From NCBI RefSeq assembly GCF_032104385.1, contig NZ_DAMCHJ010000001.1:1-64000 (forward strand): a stretch of 64,000 bases of DNA. Reading direction: 5' to 3'. Each line of letters begins with the position of its first letter. Position 1 is the first letter of the stretch. The notes beneath the pieces are model-generated. The model ran no database searches, was not told the DNA's origin, and worked only from the letters and a program-made list of their open reading frames with translations. Shown one piece after another: positions 1-9,884 of the stretch. Origin of the DNA: Tissierella sp032104385 (GTDB lineage Bacteria > Bacillota > Clostridia > Tissierellales > Tissierellaceae). The translations under genes were made by a program, and so were the position numbers.

Positions 1-402
1 TTACACCATTTCTATATCGCTTTGTCCCATATTATTTTTAGTCACATAGCCATCAATATGTGACATGTCACATATTGATGGTACTGGTCTTATAATATTG
101 ATGGTTTTACTAAAAAGCAAATTTATTTTTTCTTTATACCCCATAAATATCCCCAATGGTAATGCTACTATTGTACCTACTAAATAGCCTAACATTACCC
201 TTATAATACTGACCGAAATATTTTTAGGAAGAGAACCAAGACCTATAAAATCATCTGTAGCATGTATAAAATTACTTAATACTTGACTTAATTTAGGTAA
301 AATTATGGGATTGTCTATTTTATTTGCAAAAATAGTCCATATACAGATGAGTATAACTGGAACTACAAGACTTATCAAAGTTCTCTTTAGAGAATTACTC
401 AT
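1..402 (-). pseudogene. Truncated ABC transporter permease (SsuC/TauC-like)
   Basis: The first ~113 residues read as the N-terminal half of an SsuC/TauC-type inner-membrane permease: a hydrophobic helix at residues 9-27, then the conserved stretch up to RPVPSI, where the family normally continues into its cytoplasmic loop. After that point the frame has an unrelated ~22-residue tail and stops, so only about half of the usual ~250 residues is present. The break coincides with a 32-bp perfect palindrome. Start ATG 402; the binding-protein gene lies 41 bp upstream, so the two were probably one operon importing a sulfonate-, nitrate- or pyrimidine-type substrate. No ATPase is visible; it may have been lost or lie left of the window. 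Family call is confident; truncation by rearrangement or insertion is inferred from the lost C-terminus. Confidence 0.72.
50..81. repeat. 32-bp perfect palindrome at the permease break
   Basis: Positions 50-65 are the exact reverse complement of 66-81, centred on 65/66 with no spacer. The right half belongs to the permease reading frame; the left half mirrors it and begins the foreign tail. A further GTCACATA copy lies at 41-48, outside the palindrome. This is a rearrangement or element junction rather than a normal terminator, because it sits inside the frame. Confidence 0.85.
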
Positions 403-443
403 AGATATTCACTCCTGAAAATCTTCTTTTGTGAGACAACATT

Positions 444-1604
444 TTACTCTCCTCTAACTTTTTTAATATATGAAAAATCAAATGCCTTTTCTACAACTTC
501 ATCAAAAGATTTATCCTTAAAACGTCCAGAAAATTTTCCCATTTCATTTAATCCATCTACATATACATTTATTCCTTTTAACCAATTTTCATCTGGATCA
601 GTAGTATAAGTAATTGTTGATTTTTCAGCTGTTTCTTTTTCTACACCTACAACATCAGAAAATATCTTTGCAGCGTCCTCTTTATTTTCCATAGCATAAT
701 TACAAGTTTCATTTAATAGTCTTGCAAATGCACTAAAAACCTCTGGATATTTATTTAAAACTTCTTCTCTAACGGAATATACACAACATGGAAAATTAGT
801 CCAAGTATCTGTAGGGGGAAAATCTTTTAAATTCATGGCTATATTTCCCATCCCTTTAGATTCAGCAATTTCTGGATATGCTGTAGGGCCTACCCATGCA
901 TCAACTTGTTTACTTGATAAAGATGGAATCAGATTATTTTGTCCCTTAAGATCTACCATAAGAACATCTGCATCAATTTGATTTGGATCCTCAGTGATTT
1001 TAAAACCTTCCTTTTTAAGTATAGTTTCAATCAATATTCTAGGCCCACTAACAGGTGAATGGTAACCAATCATTACTGGTGCCTCAGAATTTGATATATA
1101 TTCTTTTACTTCGTCCCACCCCTTGGCATGAATATCTGGTGAAGAAACAAAGGATATTCCACCTGTTTGAATAGGACATAGTATTTTTATATCAGTTCCA
1201 CTATCAATAGCCGTAAGTATGGCAGTATTTGATGAAAGTGCCGCATCTAAATGACCTTGTCCCATCATCGTTGCTACTTCAGAACCACCTTTTGTAGATA
1301 CAAAGCTTAGTACAGCTAATGGCTTCCCGTCTTCAATTAATTCGTATTTATCATCAGATAGAGCATTTAGATAAATTCCTCTTTCTTTAAATTCTTCAAC
1401 CCTATTTAATGGTATAAATGGTAAAGCAGTATGTAAATCTAATCCCCAAGAAAATTGAATTTCAGGAATTTCATTAGTTACATCATTACCATTAGCTTCA
1501 GTCTGAGTATCTACAGTTTCATCCTTCTTTCCACAGCCAACTAATAAAGTTAACAATAATAACACTAGAAGTATTAAACTAATACTTTTCTTTAATTTTA
1601 TCAT
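444..1604 (-). CDS. ABC transporter substrate-binding lipoprotein, NitT/TauT type
   Basis: A 386-residue extracellular solute-binding lipoprotein. The N-terminus has a Lys-rich start, a long hydrophobic stretch and a lipobox ending in LLVGC (Cys ~24), followed by a charged linker. The body matches the SsuA/TauA/ThiY-like type II periplasmic-binding fold used for sulfonates, nitrate or pyrimidines; the ligand cannot be named. It lies 41 bp upstream of the truncated permease, so its transporter is probably not functional unless another permease serves it. An AGGAGG-type ribosome binding site precedes the ATG at 1604. Confidence 0.8.
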   Translation of the reverse strand: MIKLKKSISLILLVLLLLTLLVGCGKKDETVDTQTEANGNDVTNEIPEIQFSWGLDLHTALPFIPLNRVEEFKERGIYLNALSDDKYELIEDGKPLAVLSFVSTKGGSEVATMMGQGHLDAALSSNTAILTAIDSGTDIKILCPIQTGGISFVSSPDIHAKGWDEVKEYISNSEAPVMIGYHSPVSGPRILIETILKKEGFKITEDPNQIDADVLMVDLKGQNNLIPSLSSKQVDAWVGPTAYPEIAESKGMGNIAMNLKDFPPTDTWTNFPCCVYSVREEVLNKYPEVFSAFARLLNETCNYAMENKEDAAKIFSDVVGVEKETAEKSTITYTTDPDENWLKGINVYVDGLNEMGKFSGRFKDKSFDEVVEKAFDFSYIKKVRGE

Positions 1605-1782
1605 ATTATAACCTCCTTTTCCTTTTCGAATTGATTATACTCCATAAGCCTTCCTAAGTAAAATTATAGTTATAAATGATAAAATTTTAACTATTGCTTT
1701 TCTTTATATGAATCAAAATTAAGTTACAACTTTCCTATTAATAATTATAAACCAGCTTAGCTAGCGGCAGATCATTGCTTAG

Positions 1783-1830
1783 AAAAATGATAAACCCCCA
1801 CTATTCAGAAATATGAAGGGGGGTTATCAT
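1783..1830 (-). terminator. Rho-independent terminator of the subtilisin gene
   Basis: A 12-13 bp near-perfect stem (ATGATAA plus a C5/G5 block against its complement) with a ~17-nt loop, followed on the minus strand by a short T run. It lies ~55 bp beyond the stop of the protease gene. Confidence 0.85.
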
Positions 1831-1882
1831 CAATATTAAGCCCAATAGAAATAGGATCCTTGGATTTTATTTTAATAGAATC

Positions 1883-3394
1883 TTATCTTACTACTGATGA
1901 AACTGCTTTAAAAGCATCAACCATGCCATAACCATAACCAAAGTTTGGTGATTTTGGATATGTTGTATCTGTTAGTGGCATTGCTGTACTAGTTATAGCT
2001 CTTTCTAATTCTTCCACTGATAGGGAATTATTAGCTGATAAAATTAGTGCTGCTACTCCTGAGATTGCTGGTGCTGCCATTGAAGTACCTGATGAATTTC
2101 CATACCCACTAGGTATTGATGACCTTATGTTTACTCCTGGTGCAGATATATTTGGTTTAATTAAGGTTTCATCATATGGTGATGGTCCTAGTTTTGAAAA
2201 GTATGCTCGTACATTATTTCTATCCATTGCTGCTACTGCAAATGATTCTGGATAATTAGATGGGCATGAAATTGAGCCTGGCCATGGTGCAGGTTCTCCC
2301 TTTCTTTGATTACCTGCTGCAAATACTGGCAATATTCCTGCTGCTCTCCAGTTTATAACAGCTCTTCTATACCAATCATCTATTCCTGCTCCTCCGCCCC
2401 ATGAGTTATTAATTATATCTGGAGCTTTCTTTGGATCTCCACCTGGAGCTAGCATCCATTGTGCAGCATCTAAAAGTATCTTATCTGTTGTTGAACCATT
2501 TTTATTAAATACTCTTGCTGCTATCCATTTTGCACCTGGTGCAACTCCTATTTTGTTTGCTCCGTTTGATTCCTGTCCTACCATTGTTCCCATTACATGA
2601 GTTCCATGAGAATCAGAGTCTGCTGGTAATGAAGAATTATACACTGGATCAAACCAATTACCATTTGAATTAGTTTTCCCTGTAACTGGGTTATATCCTC
2701 TCCACTTATCTTTAAGAGCTGGATGATCCCATTTAACTCCAGAGTCTATAGTAGCCACTACTATTCCAGTACCATTATATCCTAAGTCCCATACTTTATC
2801 TGCTTTTACTGTTTCTATATTCCACTCTACTCCAGTAGCAGATAGTTCTGCTTCACTATTTGTTTCTGGTATATCTAGAGTATAAGTCCTATTTTTATAT
2901 ATCTTTTCTACTTCTGGCATATAAGAAAGTTTTCCTATTACTTCCTTTTTAGCCTTTACATATATAATGTTAACTATATGATATGGTGTAAACTCTATTA
3001 CATTTTCCTTTTCCATTTCTTGCTTCAAGTACGTTTGGATATCAGCTTGAGTCATTTCAGCATTATCCTGAAGCGCATCTATAACAGCACTTCTAACTTT
3101 GAGCTTAGTTTGATGTGGATTCACAGCAGATGTTAATCTAGACTTTGCTTTATAAGACACCTTTTCTACATCAATCTGATCTTTCATATACACTAATACT
3201 TCCAATAAATCTTCACTGTCAATATCTTCCTTTACCTCATCTGTAATTTTTTCTATGGAGAATACATTTAAGTTTTCTTCTGGTAAGCTAAGTTGGTCGT
3301 CTTCTGCATAAGCAAATGATGCAAAACACCCCAATACCATAACAAGAGTTAGTAGTAGGGACAATACTCTTTTTTCCTGTTTGTTCTTTGACAT
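1883..3394 (-). CDS. Secreted subtilisin-like serine protease (S8 family)
   Basis: 503 residues. A signal peptide (about residues 1-30, cleavage after FAYA) is followed by an inhibitor-I9-like propeptide to ~190 and a peptidase S8 domain. The triad is visible: Asp217 in ATIDSGV, His263 in DSHGTHV and Ser438 in GTSMAAP, with oxyanion Asn362 in AAGNQ. The protein ends soon after the catalytic domain with no wall anchor, so it is probably released or trapped in the S-layer. It has its own terminator at 1783-1830 and stands alone, with a ~640-bp gene-free stretch upstream. An AAGGAGG site precedes the ATG at 3394. The substrate is unknown; nutrient proteolysis or surface-protein processing are both possible. 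Confidence 0.93.
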   Translation of the reverse strand: MSKNKQEKRVLSLLLTLVMVLGCFASFAYAEDDQLSLPEENLNVFSIEKITDEVKEDIDSEDLLEVLVYMKDQIDVEKVSYKAKSRLTSAVNPHQTKLKVRSAVIDALQDNAEMTQADIQTYLKQEMEKENVIEFTPYHIVNIIYVKAKKEVIGKLSYMPEVEKIYKNRTYTLDIPETNSEAELSATGVEWNIETVKADKVWDLGYNGTGIVVATIDSGVKWDHPALKDKWRGYNPVTGKTNSNGNWFDPVYNSSLPADSDSHGTHVMGTMVGQESNGANKIGVAPGAKWIAARVFNKNGSTTDKILLDAAQWMLAPGGDPKKAPDIINNSWGGGAGIDDWYRRAVINWRAAGILPVFAAGNQRKGEPAPWPGSISCPSNYPESFAVAAMDRNNVRAYFSKLGPSPYDETLIKPNISAPGVNIRSSIPSGYGNSSGTSMAAPAISGVAALILSANNSLSVEELERAITSTAMPLTDTTYPKSPNFGYGYGMVDAFKAVSSVVR

Positions 3395-3913
3395 AAATAT
3401 TCCTCCTTTAATTTATTTTATAAAAAACCTAATTACACCTCCTTCTTTTAAATATGTATTAAGAAAGTTTAACAATGAATACAATGTTATATATACTTTC
3501 ACTAAAACTTCTAAGATATTGTTTAAGTTTTTTATTTTTCAAACATCTATAATCTATTTTACATATATCATAATTAAGTCTTTAAACAAAGTCTAGAAGT
3601 AAATTCCGACATACTTTTTCAGTATAAATAATTGTTAATATTTAATATTTTTGTCCCTATATATATCGAAATAAAAAGTTTATTGTAATTTGACTCAATT
3701 ATTCTATAATTTATTGGATAAAAAAATTATAGAATAATTACAATAATTGTTATTGTATAAACATATCTGTCATATATGAAATTTTTTTTTATTTATTACA
3801 AAAACTTTCTTTTTTACACCGTTGTTAGAATAATCAAATAATTTTGTCTTTATTGTATTTATAAATAAAATTATATCGAGTGATGACATATTATTTTTCA
3901 TATCTGACAAAAT
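3395..3913. other. Gene-free AT-rich intergenic region with a hairpin at 3697-3739
   Basis: No reading frame here has a ribosome binding site or recognisable product. The only clear structure is a perfect 16-bp inverted repeat, 3697-3712 against 3724-3739, with an 11-nt loop. It probably holds the protease promoter and leader; no consensus promoter could be chosen with confidence. Confidence 0.5.
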
Positions 3914-3950
3914 AAAAATAAGCTAGATTACTAAAATCTAGCTTATTTTT
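3914..3950 (-). terminator. Terminator of the chemoreceptor gene
   Basis: A perfect 16-bp stem, 3914-3929 against 3935-3950, with a 5-nt loop. The flanking A and T runs make it symmetrical. It lies ~90 bp beyond the chemoreceptor stop. Confidence 0.85.
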
Positions 3951-4038
3951 ATTTCTAAATTAATTAAGAAATTTGACATAAAATATATTATAATTATTAT
4001 TTAATTACTAACTCTCTTCATTTTACCTGTAATTTATT

Positions 4039-6042
4039 TTAAAACCTAACCTGAGAAACAATTTCCTCCAGTCTATTGGATATATCTTTATTTTTTTCAA
4101 TTATTTTACTTATATCATTTATAGCTTCTACTATATTCATATTCTTTTCAGCAATATTGGTAGTAGCTACAGTTGATTCTTCTACAGTAGTTGATACTTC
4201 ATTAATAGATATTGATATTTGATTTACAGTTGCTGCAAGTTCTTCTGCTGTTGCACTAAGGTCTGAAATTATATTATTTAAATGAGACCCATCTTCCTTA
4301 TATTGGATTACTGCATCTACCATCATCTCATAATCATTAACTACATCATTCTCCAAGAAGCTCATCACAATAGATATTCTTTCTGTTAACTGCTCCACTG
4401 CTTTTATAATGTCCTCCGTTACAATTTGTATTTCACCTACTGTTGAATTAGAGTTGTCTGCTAATTTCCTTATTTCTTCTGCAACTACAGCAAAACCTCT
4501 TCCAGATTCTCCAGCCCTTGCTGCTTCTATAGCTGCATTTAAGGATAAGAGTGATGTTTGTTCTGATATTGCTAGTATTGCATTGGATAACACATTTATT
4601 TTTCCTACTTCTTTTGAAGCAGTTATAGCTTTTTCTATTTCTTCTCTTGCATTAGAGTACATCTCCATAGATTTATCTTTAGCTTGAATAAATTGATTGC
4701 TAAGTTTATCTGCTTTTACACTTATTTCATTAGATGTATTTGCCCCATCTTCTACTTTCTCTGCGAAATCAGATAATGCATTCTCTATTTCACTAGCTGA
4801 CTCATTTATAGATATAGTAGCAGCAGATGTTTCTTCCATACCTGCTGATAATTCTTCTGTTGTAGCTGAAGTGTCTTCTGCTTGTCCTAATAAATAATGA
4901 ATTTTGTCCACTGTGTCTTTATTTACCTGATGATTTATTCTAATGGCTTTATCCATGTCCTCCATAAATACTCTCAACTTCTTAATGGTATCATCAAAGG
5001 ATCCATACATTTCTCCTAACTCATCTTTCCTATTAATATTTTTTTCTTCAATTGATATAGATAAATTTAAATTAGATATGTCTTCAGCAATCTTAACAGA
5101 TTCTTTTATAGGATTAGTTATGATATTTGCCATATATAAAGCTAATACAGCAGATATAGAAATCACAATTATTGCTGCTAGTATTGTAAGATAAACAACT
5201 CTATTAATAGCACCCATTACACTTTCTTCTGTTACAGCAACTCCTACTAACCAATTAGATTCCTTCGCATTTCCATAAAAGAAAAGTCTATCTACTCCAT
5301 CAAAATCCTTTATAACTCTATCTTTAATATTTATTTCTGTTTTATCTATAAAACTAGCTATTTTACCTTCCAATAGTCCATCTATTTTCTTAAAACTGCC
5401 ATCCTTATTAGGCTTAAATTCATCATTTAAATGAGTAAGTACATTTTCTTTGTCATCTACTAAAAATGCATACGAACCATCTCCATAATCAGCTGCATCA
5501 ATTAAGTCTACTAAATATTCAATAGATATATCTGTTGCCATTACTCCTTCAATATTAGAGTTGGTTTTAAACTTTTTAGAAATAGTAATTACCATATCAC
5601 CAGTTATGGCATCTATATAAGGTTCTGTTATAAAAAAATCTTCAGTACTCATTGCACCTATATACCACAGCCTTGTAGTTCCATCAAAATCCGGTGATAC
5701 ACTTACACCTTCTGGAAAATAAGTTTCTTTATTGCTATAACTAAGATAATAAGTATTACCTGGATTGTCTTTTGTTATTTTTGTCATAATGCCTTCAATA
5801 TAGTTTTTATCATGATTATCATTATATGAAATTATATCCAGCACAGATCCTAGGGTATTCTTTTGTAATGCTAGCCATTTATCCACCTCCTGAGCTGTCT
5901 TGTTTGCTTCTAAGATTGTCTTATTACTCATTTCTTTCTCAAGTTTTTTGGTTGATATAGAGTAATTAATAATTGAAATAAGTAAAATTGAAATAATGCA
6001 AATTATTGTAGTAAATATCAGAAGCCTTCCTTTTAGTTTCAT
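4039..6042 (-). CDS. Methyl-accepting chemotaxis protein with amino-acid-type dCache domain
   Basis: 667 residues: TM1 ~6-24, extracellular double Cache domain ~30-280, TM2 ~283-305, HAMP, then the cytoplasmic signalling domain with the conserved hairpin tip around LLSLNAAIEAARAGE and GRGFAVVAEEIRKLA. The ligand pocket shows Arg124, Trp126, Tyr127, Tyr142, Asp144 and Asp171, whose spacing matches the dCache_1AA motif of amino-acid receptors such as Pseudomonas PctA; the first Tyr of that motif is Phe119 here. Start choice: an in-frame ATG at 6060 has no ribosome binding site, whereas AGGGGGA lies 7 nt before the ATG at 6042. Signals to CheA/CheW, which are not in the window. Confidence 0.93.
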   Translation of the reverse strand: MKLKGRLLIFTTIICIISILLISIINYSISTKKLEKEMSNKTILEANKTAQEVDKWLALQKNTLGSVLDIISYNDNHDKNYIEGIMTKITKDNPGNTYYLSYSNKETYFPEGVSVSPDFDGTTRLWYIGAMSTEDFFITEPYIDAITGDMVITISKKFKTNSNIEGVMATDISIEYLVDLIDAADYGDGSYAFLVDDKENVLTHLNDEFKPNKDGSFKKIDGLLEGKIASFIDKTEINIKDRVIKDFDGVDRLFFYGNAKESNWLVGVAVTEESVMGAINRVVYLTILAAIIVISISAVLALYMANIITNPIKESVKIAEDISNLNLSISIEEKNINRKDELGEMYGSFDDTIKKLRVFMEDMDKAIRINHQVNKDTVDKIHYLLGQAEDTSATTEELSAGMEETSAATISINESASEIENALSDFAEKVEDGANTSNEISVKADKLSNQFIQAKDKSMEMYSNAREEIEKAITASKEVGKINVLSNAILAISEQTSLLSLNAAIEAARAGESGRGFAVVAEEIRKLADNSNSTVGEIQIVTEDIIKAVEQLTERISIVMSFLENDVVNDYEMMVDAVIQYKEDGSHLNNIISDLSATAEELAATVNQISISINEVSTTVEESTVATTNIAEKNMNIVEAINDISKIIEKNKDISNRLEEIVSQVRF

Positions 6043-6141
6043 CTTTCTTTCCCCCTTCATGCTTTTTATATATATACCCTATATATTAACCCTTACACTT
6101 TAACGCTTTAGTTTAATTTTATGGTAATTATCTATATATCA

Positions 6142-6188
6142 AAATAACTTCAGTTTTTGGTGCCAGGCACCAAAAACTGAAGTTATTT
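6142..6188 (-). terminator. 47-bp palindromic terminator, copy 1 of the GGTGCCAGGCACC repeat
   Basis: A perfect odd-centred inverted repeat (23 bp per arm around A6165) with core GGTGCCAGGCACC. It overlaps the stop codon of the ABC ATPase gene (6187-6189) and is followed by a T-rich run on the minus strand, so it can terminate that operon. A close relative lies at 9968-10006. Confidence 0.85.
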
Positions 6189-7116
6189 AAATTTCTATAT
6201 TAACTAAATCGCCAATCTCAAAATCACTGCCTTCTTTTCCTGATAAATTCACGTCTAATATATGCTTATTATTCTCAATTCTATATTCTGTATATTGCCC
6301 CATAAATATTTTATTCTTAATTATATATTCTCCCTTCTTATCTTTAATGATTTTAATATCCTCTGGCCGAATCATATGGGTTTTATCATTATCATCTAAA
6401 AAATTAGATTTACCAATAAACGATGCAATATATTGATTGGCAGGATAAAAATAAACTTCTCTTGGAGTACCTATCTGTACTATATCTCCTTTGTCCATTA
6501 CAACAATTTTATCTGATAGACAAAGTGCTTCAGATTGGTCATGAGTCACAAAAATCATGGTAATATTTAATCTTTTTTGAAGTTCCTTTAATTCCTCACG
6601 CATTCTAACCCTAAGACTTGCATCTAAATTGCTAAGTGGCTCATCTAGTAACAATATCTTAGGATTAGTTGCCATTGACCTAGCAAGTGCTACCCTTTGC
6701 TGTTGCCCTCCGCTTAAATTTCCTACTCTGCTATTTTCGTATCCTGTAAGCCCTACTATATCAATATATTCCTTAGCTATTTTCATAGCCTTCTTCCTTT
6801 TTTCTTTTCTATAGAATCTAATTCCATATGCAACATTTTCTATTACATTCATATGAGGAAAAAGAGCATAACTTTGAAATACAGTAGAGATTGGTCTCTT
6901 TTCCGGAGGAAGATTTGTAATATCTACACCATCTAACAAAATCTGTCCACTATCAGGTCTTAAAAAACCTCCTAATAAATTTAAAGTAGTAGTCTTACCA
7001 CACCCAGAAGGTCCTAATATAGTTACAAATTCTCCTTCTTCCACATTCAAATTAAAATTCCTCACTCCATTATTTTTGTCAAAAAGCTTAGTTAAATTTT
7101 TTAATTGTAAAAACAT
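6187..7116 (-). CDS. ABC transporter ATP-binding protein (FbpC/PotA type)
   Basis: 309 residues. Nucleotide-binding domain with Walker A GPSGCGKT (35-42), Q-loop near 81, signature LSGGQ (134-138), Walker B LLLDE (155-159) and switch His192 in VTHDQ. The C-terminal ~80 residues are a short regulatory (TOBE-like) domain. It energises the permease encoded 2 bp upstream (stop at 7119); with the binding protein this forms one importer. The Fe3+/aminoethylphosphonate/polyamine ATPase group is clear; iron is favoured by the fused double permease and the binding protein type. Confidence 0.9.
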   Translation of the reverse strand: MFLQLKNLTKLFDKNNGVRNFNLNVEEGEFVTILGPSGCGKTTTLNLLGGFLRPDSGQILLDGVDITNLPPEKRPISTVFQSYALFPHMNVIENVAYGIRFYRKEKRKKAMKIAKEYIDIVGLTGYENSRVGNLSGGQQQRVALARSMATNPKILLLDEPLSNLDASLRVRMREELKELQKRLNITMIFVTHDQSEALCLSDKIVVMDKGDIVQIGTPREVYFYPANQYIASFIGKSNFLDDNDKTHMIRPEDIKIIKDKKGEYIIKNKIFMGQYTEYRIENNKHILDVNLSGKEGSDFEIGDLVNIEI

Positions 7117-7118
7117 AC

Positions 7119-8786
7119 TTACTCCCTCTCCTTAGCTAATAGCCTTATGGCAATTAAATTAACAGAAACCGTTATAATAATTAGAAAACTTGCCATTACT
7201 GCTCCTAAACCATATTGACCATTTGAAATATCCTTGAACATCTCAATACTAGCTACAACATTTCTTGGAGAAACCAAGAAAATAATTGCTCCTACTGTAG
7301 TCATGGAAGCCGTAAATGTATTGATAAAACTAATAAGAAATGTAGATTTTAATAGGGGAAATATAATATCTACAAATATTCTAAATCTAGATGCACCTAA
7401 ATCCCTAGCCGCATCTTCAATTTTTTTATCCATTGTTGTAAAAGTAGCATTTGCTGCTTTATTTGATACAGAAATATGCCTAAAGGTACAGTTTAATATT
7501 ACTATTGCTGAAGTCCCTGTCAATAATAAAGGTTTATCATTAAAGGCTACAACATAACCAAGTCCAAAAAATATACCTGGAATTATATATGGTAAAGATG
7601 AAATAAACTCCATATTCTTCATTAAAGGAATATTTCTTCTATGAGTATAATAGGACAGTAAAATACCTATTATAGAAGATATTATCCCAGAGGTTACAGA
7701 AAGTACAATACTTCTATATAAAGCTGGCAAATGTGCTGATTTAACTTTATTAAAATGACTCAAGGTAAATATTAGTTTCCCCGATGAATTAGTAGATATA
7801 GCAGATAAAAATATATTGCCATATTTTAAAATCATCAAAAAGAAAAATATCCCTGTTACCAAAGCAAGTACAAATTTAAAAGCTACAGGTAAATTGAATT
7901 CATAATTATCTGCTCCAATAGATTTAGCTCCATCTGTTAAATTATCTATCTTAGACATATTTTTACGATAAAAATGAAATGCAATTATAGCCGGTGGTAT
8001 AAGAAGAACCGATATAGCCGCACCTTTACCTAAATTTGCCGTAGAAAATATAGTCATATATGCTTCTGTTGCCAATACCTTATACCTTCCTCCTATAATT
8101 ATAGGAGTACCGAAATCAGCTAAATTCATAGTAAATTGCAAAAATAACACAGACATAATTCCAGGAAAAACAGCAGGTAATATTACATTAAAAAGAGTTT
8201 CCATAGGTGTAGCCCCTAAATCTCTAGATGCTAGTATTTGTCTAGAATCTATAGAATTTAATGTTGTAATAAGCATCATTGAGGCAAGGGATATATGCCC
8301 GATAGTTTGAAGCAAAACAATTCCTTGCCAACCATAAGGATTAACACTAAGCCCCAATAAATTATAGGTAATAAGCCCCCTACGTCCGAAAAGCATAATA
8401 AGTGCTAAAGCCGAAACAAAAGGTGGAGATATCATAGTAATCATTAAAGAACGATGAATGAGTTTTTTTAACCGTCCTTTTTGTAAAAATGTAAATAATG
8501 CTATACATAATGCAAAAAAAGTCCCAAATATTGAAGATAAGGTTGAGACAAACAGGCTATTCTTTATTAATTTAATATTTTGAGGACTTAACAAAGTCTT
8601 ATAATTATCAAGAGAAAAGACTCCTTTTTCATATATAGATGTAGATATAACCATTATAATAGGATATAAAATGAAAACAAGTAAACTTATAATTATCATA
8701 AATAAAATTAATTTATCTATTATATAGTCAAAGGAAAGAGCCTTAAAATCAGCTCTTCCCCTTTTATCTTTACTATTTATCACCAA
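7119..8786 (-). CDS. ABC transporter permease, fused double-domain (FbpB type)
   Basis: 555 residues containing two BPD_transp_1 domains in one chain. Each carries an EAA-type loop: DLGATPMETLFNVILPA (~190-210) in the first half and DLGASRFRIFVDIIFP (~460-480) in the second. About 12 transmembrane helices. This fused layout is typical of Fe3+ (FbpB/SfuB) and thiamine (ThiP) importers. The start overlaps the end of the binding-protein gene by 14 bp, implying translational coupling, and the ATPase follows after 2 bp. Acts in the cytoplasmic membrane. Confidence 0.9.
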   Translation of the reverse strand: MVINSKDKRGRADFKALSFDYIIDKLILFMIIISLLVFILYPIIMVISTSIYEKGVFSLDNYKTLLSPQNIKLIKNSLFVSTLSSIFGTFFALCIALFTFLQKGRLKKLIHRSLMITMISPPFVSALALIMLFGRRGLITYNLLGLSVNPYGWQGIVLLQTIGHISLASMMLITTLNSIDSRQILASRDLGATPMETLFNVILPAVFPGIMSVLFLQFTMNLADFGTPIIIGGRYKVLATEAYMTIFSTANLGKGAAISVLLIPPAIIAFHFYRKNMSKIDNLTDGAKSIGADNYEFNLPVAFKFVLALVTGIFFFLMILKYGNIFLSAISTNSSGKLIFTLSHFNKVKSAHLPALYRSIVLSVTSGIISSIIGILLSYYTHRRNIPLMKNMEFISSLPYIIPGIFFGLGYVVAFNDKPLLLTGTSAIVILNCTFRHISVSNKAANATFTTMDKKIEDAARDLGASRFRIFVDIIFPLLKSTFLISFINTFTASMTTVGAIIFLVSPRNVVASIEMFKDISNGQYGLGAVMASFLIIITVSVNLIAIRLLAKERE

Positions 8787-9849
8787 CTAAAGCTCCCCAT
8801 CTCTCAAGGATAGCATCTCTGTCTTTACCCATTAATTCTAAATCAAAATCTATAAGTTTACTCTTATCTAAACCACTCATTAACTCTGGAGCATCTACAT
8901 CATCTCTAGCCATAATTCTAGCATCTGCTTCTCTAAGTATAGTTTGTCCCTCTTGTGATAAATACCAATCTATAAATACCTTTGCAGCTTCTAATTTTTC
9001 CGTTGCCTTAAATATAGCTATTGGTGCAGGAGTCCATGGAATTAAATCTTCTGGATAAACTACACTAGTTGGATTAGTATCTCCAGCAGCAAAAGTACCT
9101 CCAGTAATAGCAACTACTCCTATGGCAAATTCACCAGCTGCTACCTTATCAAGTGGTTCTCCGCCACCCTTGGCATAGAATTCAATATTTTTATCTAATC
9201 TCTTGAAATAGTCCCAAGCCTTTTCTTCTCCCCAAGCTTGAATAAGTCCACTAACTATAGCATAGTTAGTTCCTGATATTGCAGGGTTAGCCATCATTAC
9301 TTCACCCTTATATTTTGGGTCTGCTAGATCTTCCCAAGTTTTTGGAGCTTCTAGTCCTTTTTCTTTAAGAAGATCATTATTTACTATAAATCCTGCTGGA
9401 ACTAAAGCAAGTCCAGAAAAATGTCCATCTTTATCACAATATTGAGGATTTATAGCAGATAGATTTGGTGATTTATATGGCTCTAAATAACCTAAATCTC
9501 TAGCATTTAAATAACTATCCACTCCACCGCCAAACCAGATATCAGCAGTAGTCTTTCCATTTTCAGCCTGTAACTTAGCAAGAGCCGATCCTGTTGACAT
9601 ACTTAAGGCTTCAATCTTTATGCCAGTTTTTTCAGTAAATGCAGGAAATGAATTATCTGCACCACCATAAGCAAATAAAACCTCTAAAGTAGTTCCTTCA
9701 AAAGGCTTTTCATTAACCTCTTCCTTATCTTTTTCAGTATCCTGAGCAACTTCTGGAGTTGTAGGTTCTTCTACTGTTGGTTTTTTTCCACAACCTGTAA
9801 ATGTAAACATCATTGTAAATATCAAAATCAATGCTATTAGTCTTTTCAC
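8773..9849 (-). CDS. Extracellular solute-binding lipoprotein, Fe3+-type ABC importer
   Basis: 358 residues. Lipoprotein signal with lipobox FTGC (Cys ~20) and an acidic linker, then a type II binding fold of the FbpA/AfuA-related group (ADIWFGGG near 105, WTPAP near 255). First gene of a three-gene importer operon (binding protein, fused permease, ATPase). Iron(III) is the likeliest ligand from the family and fused permease, but the conserved Tyr pair of classical FbpA cannot be placed with certainty, so 2-aminoethylphosphonate or another small ligand remains possible. A plausible promoter lies at 9885-9914. Confidence 0.82.
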   Translation of the reverse strand: MKRLIALILIFTMMFTFTGCGKKPTVEEPTTPEVAQDTEKDKEEVNEKPFEGTTLEVLFAYGGADNSFPAFTEKTGIKIEALSMSTGSALAKLQAENGKTTADIWFGGGVDSYLNARDLGYLEPYKSPNLSAINPQYCDKDGHFSGLALVPAGFIVNNDLLKEKGLEAPKTWEDLADPKYKGEVMMANPAISGTNYAIVSGLIQAWGEEKAWDYFKRLDKNIEFYAKGGGEPLDKVAAGEFAIGVVAITGGTFAAGDTNPTSVVYPEDLIPWTPAPIAIFKATEKLEAAKVFIDWYLSQEGQTILREADARIMARDDVDAPELMSGLDKSKLIDFDLELMGKDRDAILERWGALVGDK

Positions 9850-9884
9850 TATGTATTCCTCCCTGTATGAATTTTATCAAATTT

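Noticed and set aside
3381..3596. Plus-strand 71-codon open frame
   Set aside because: Overlaps the protease start, has no ribosome binding site, and is Phe/Ile-rich as expected of random AT-rich sequence.
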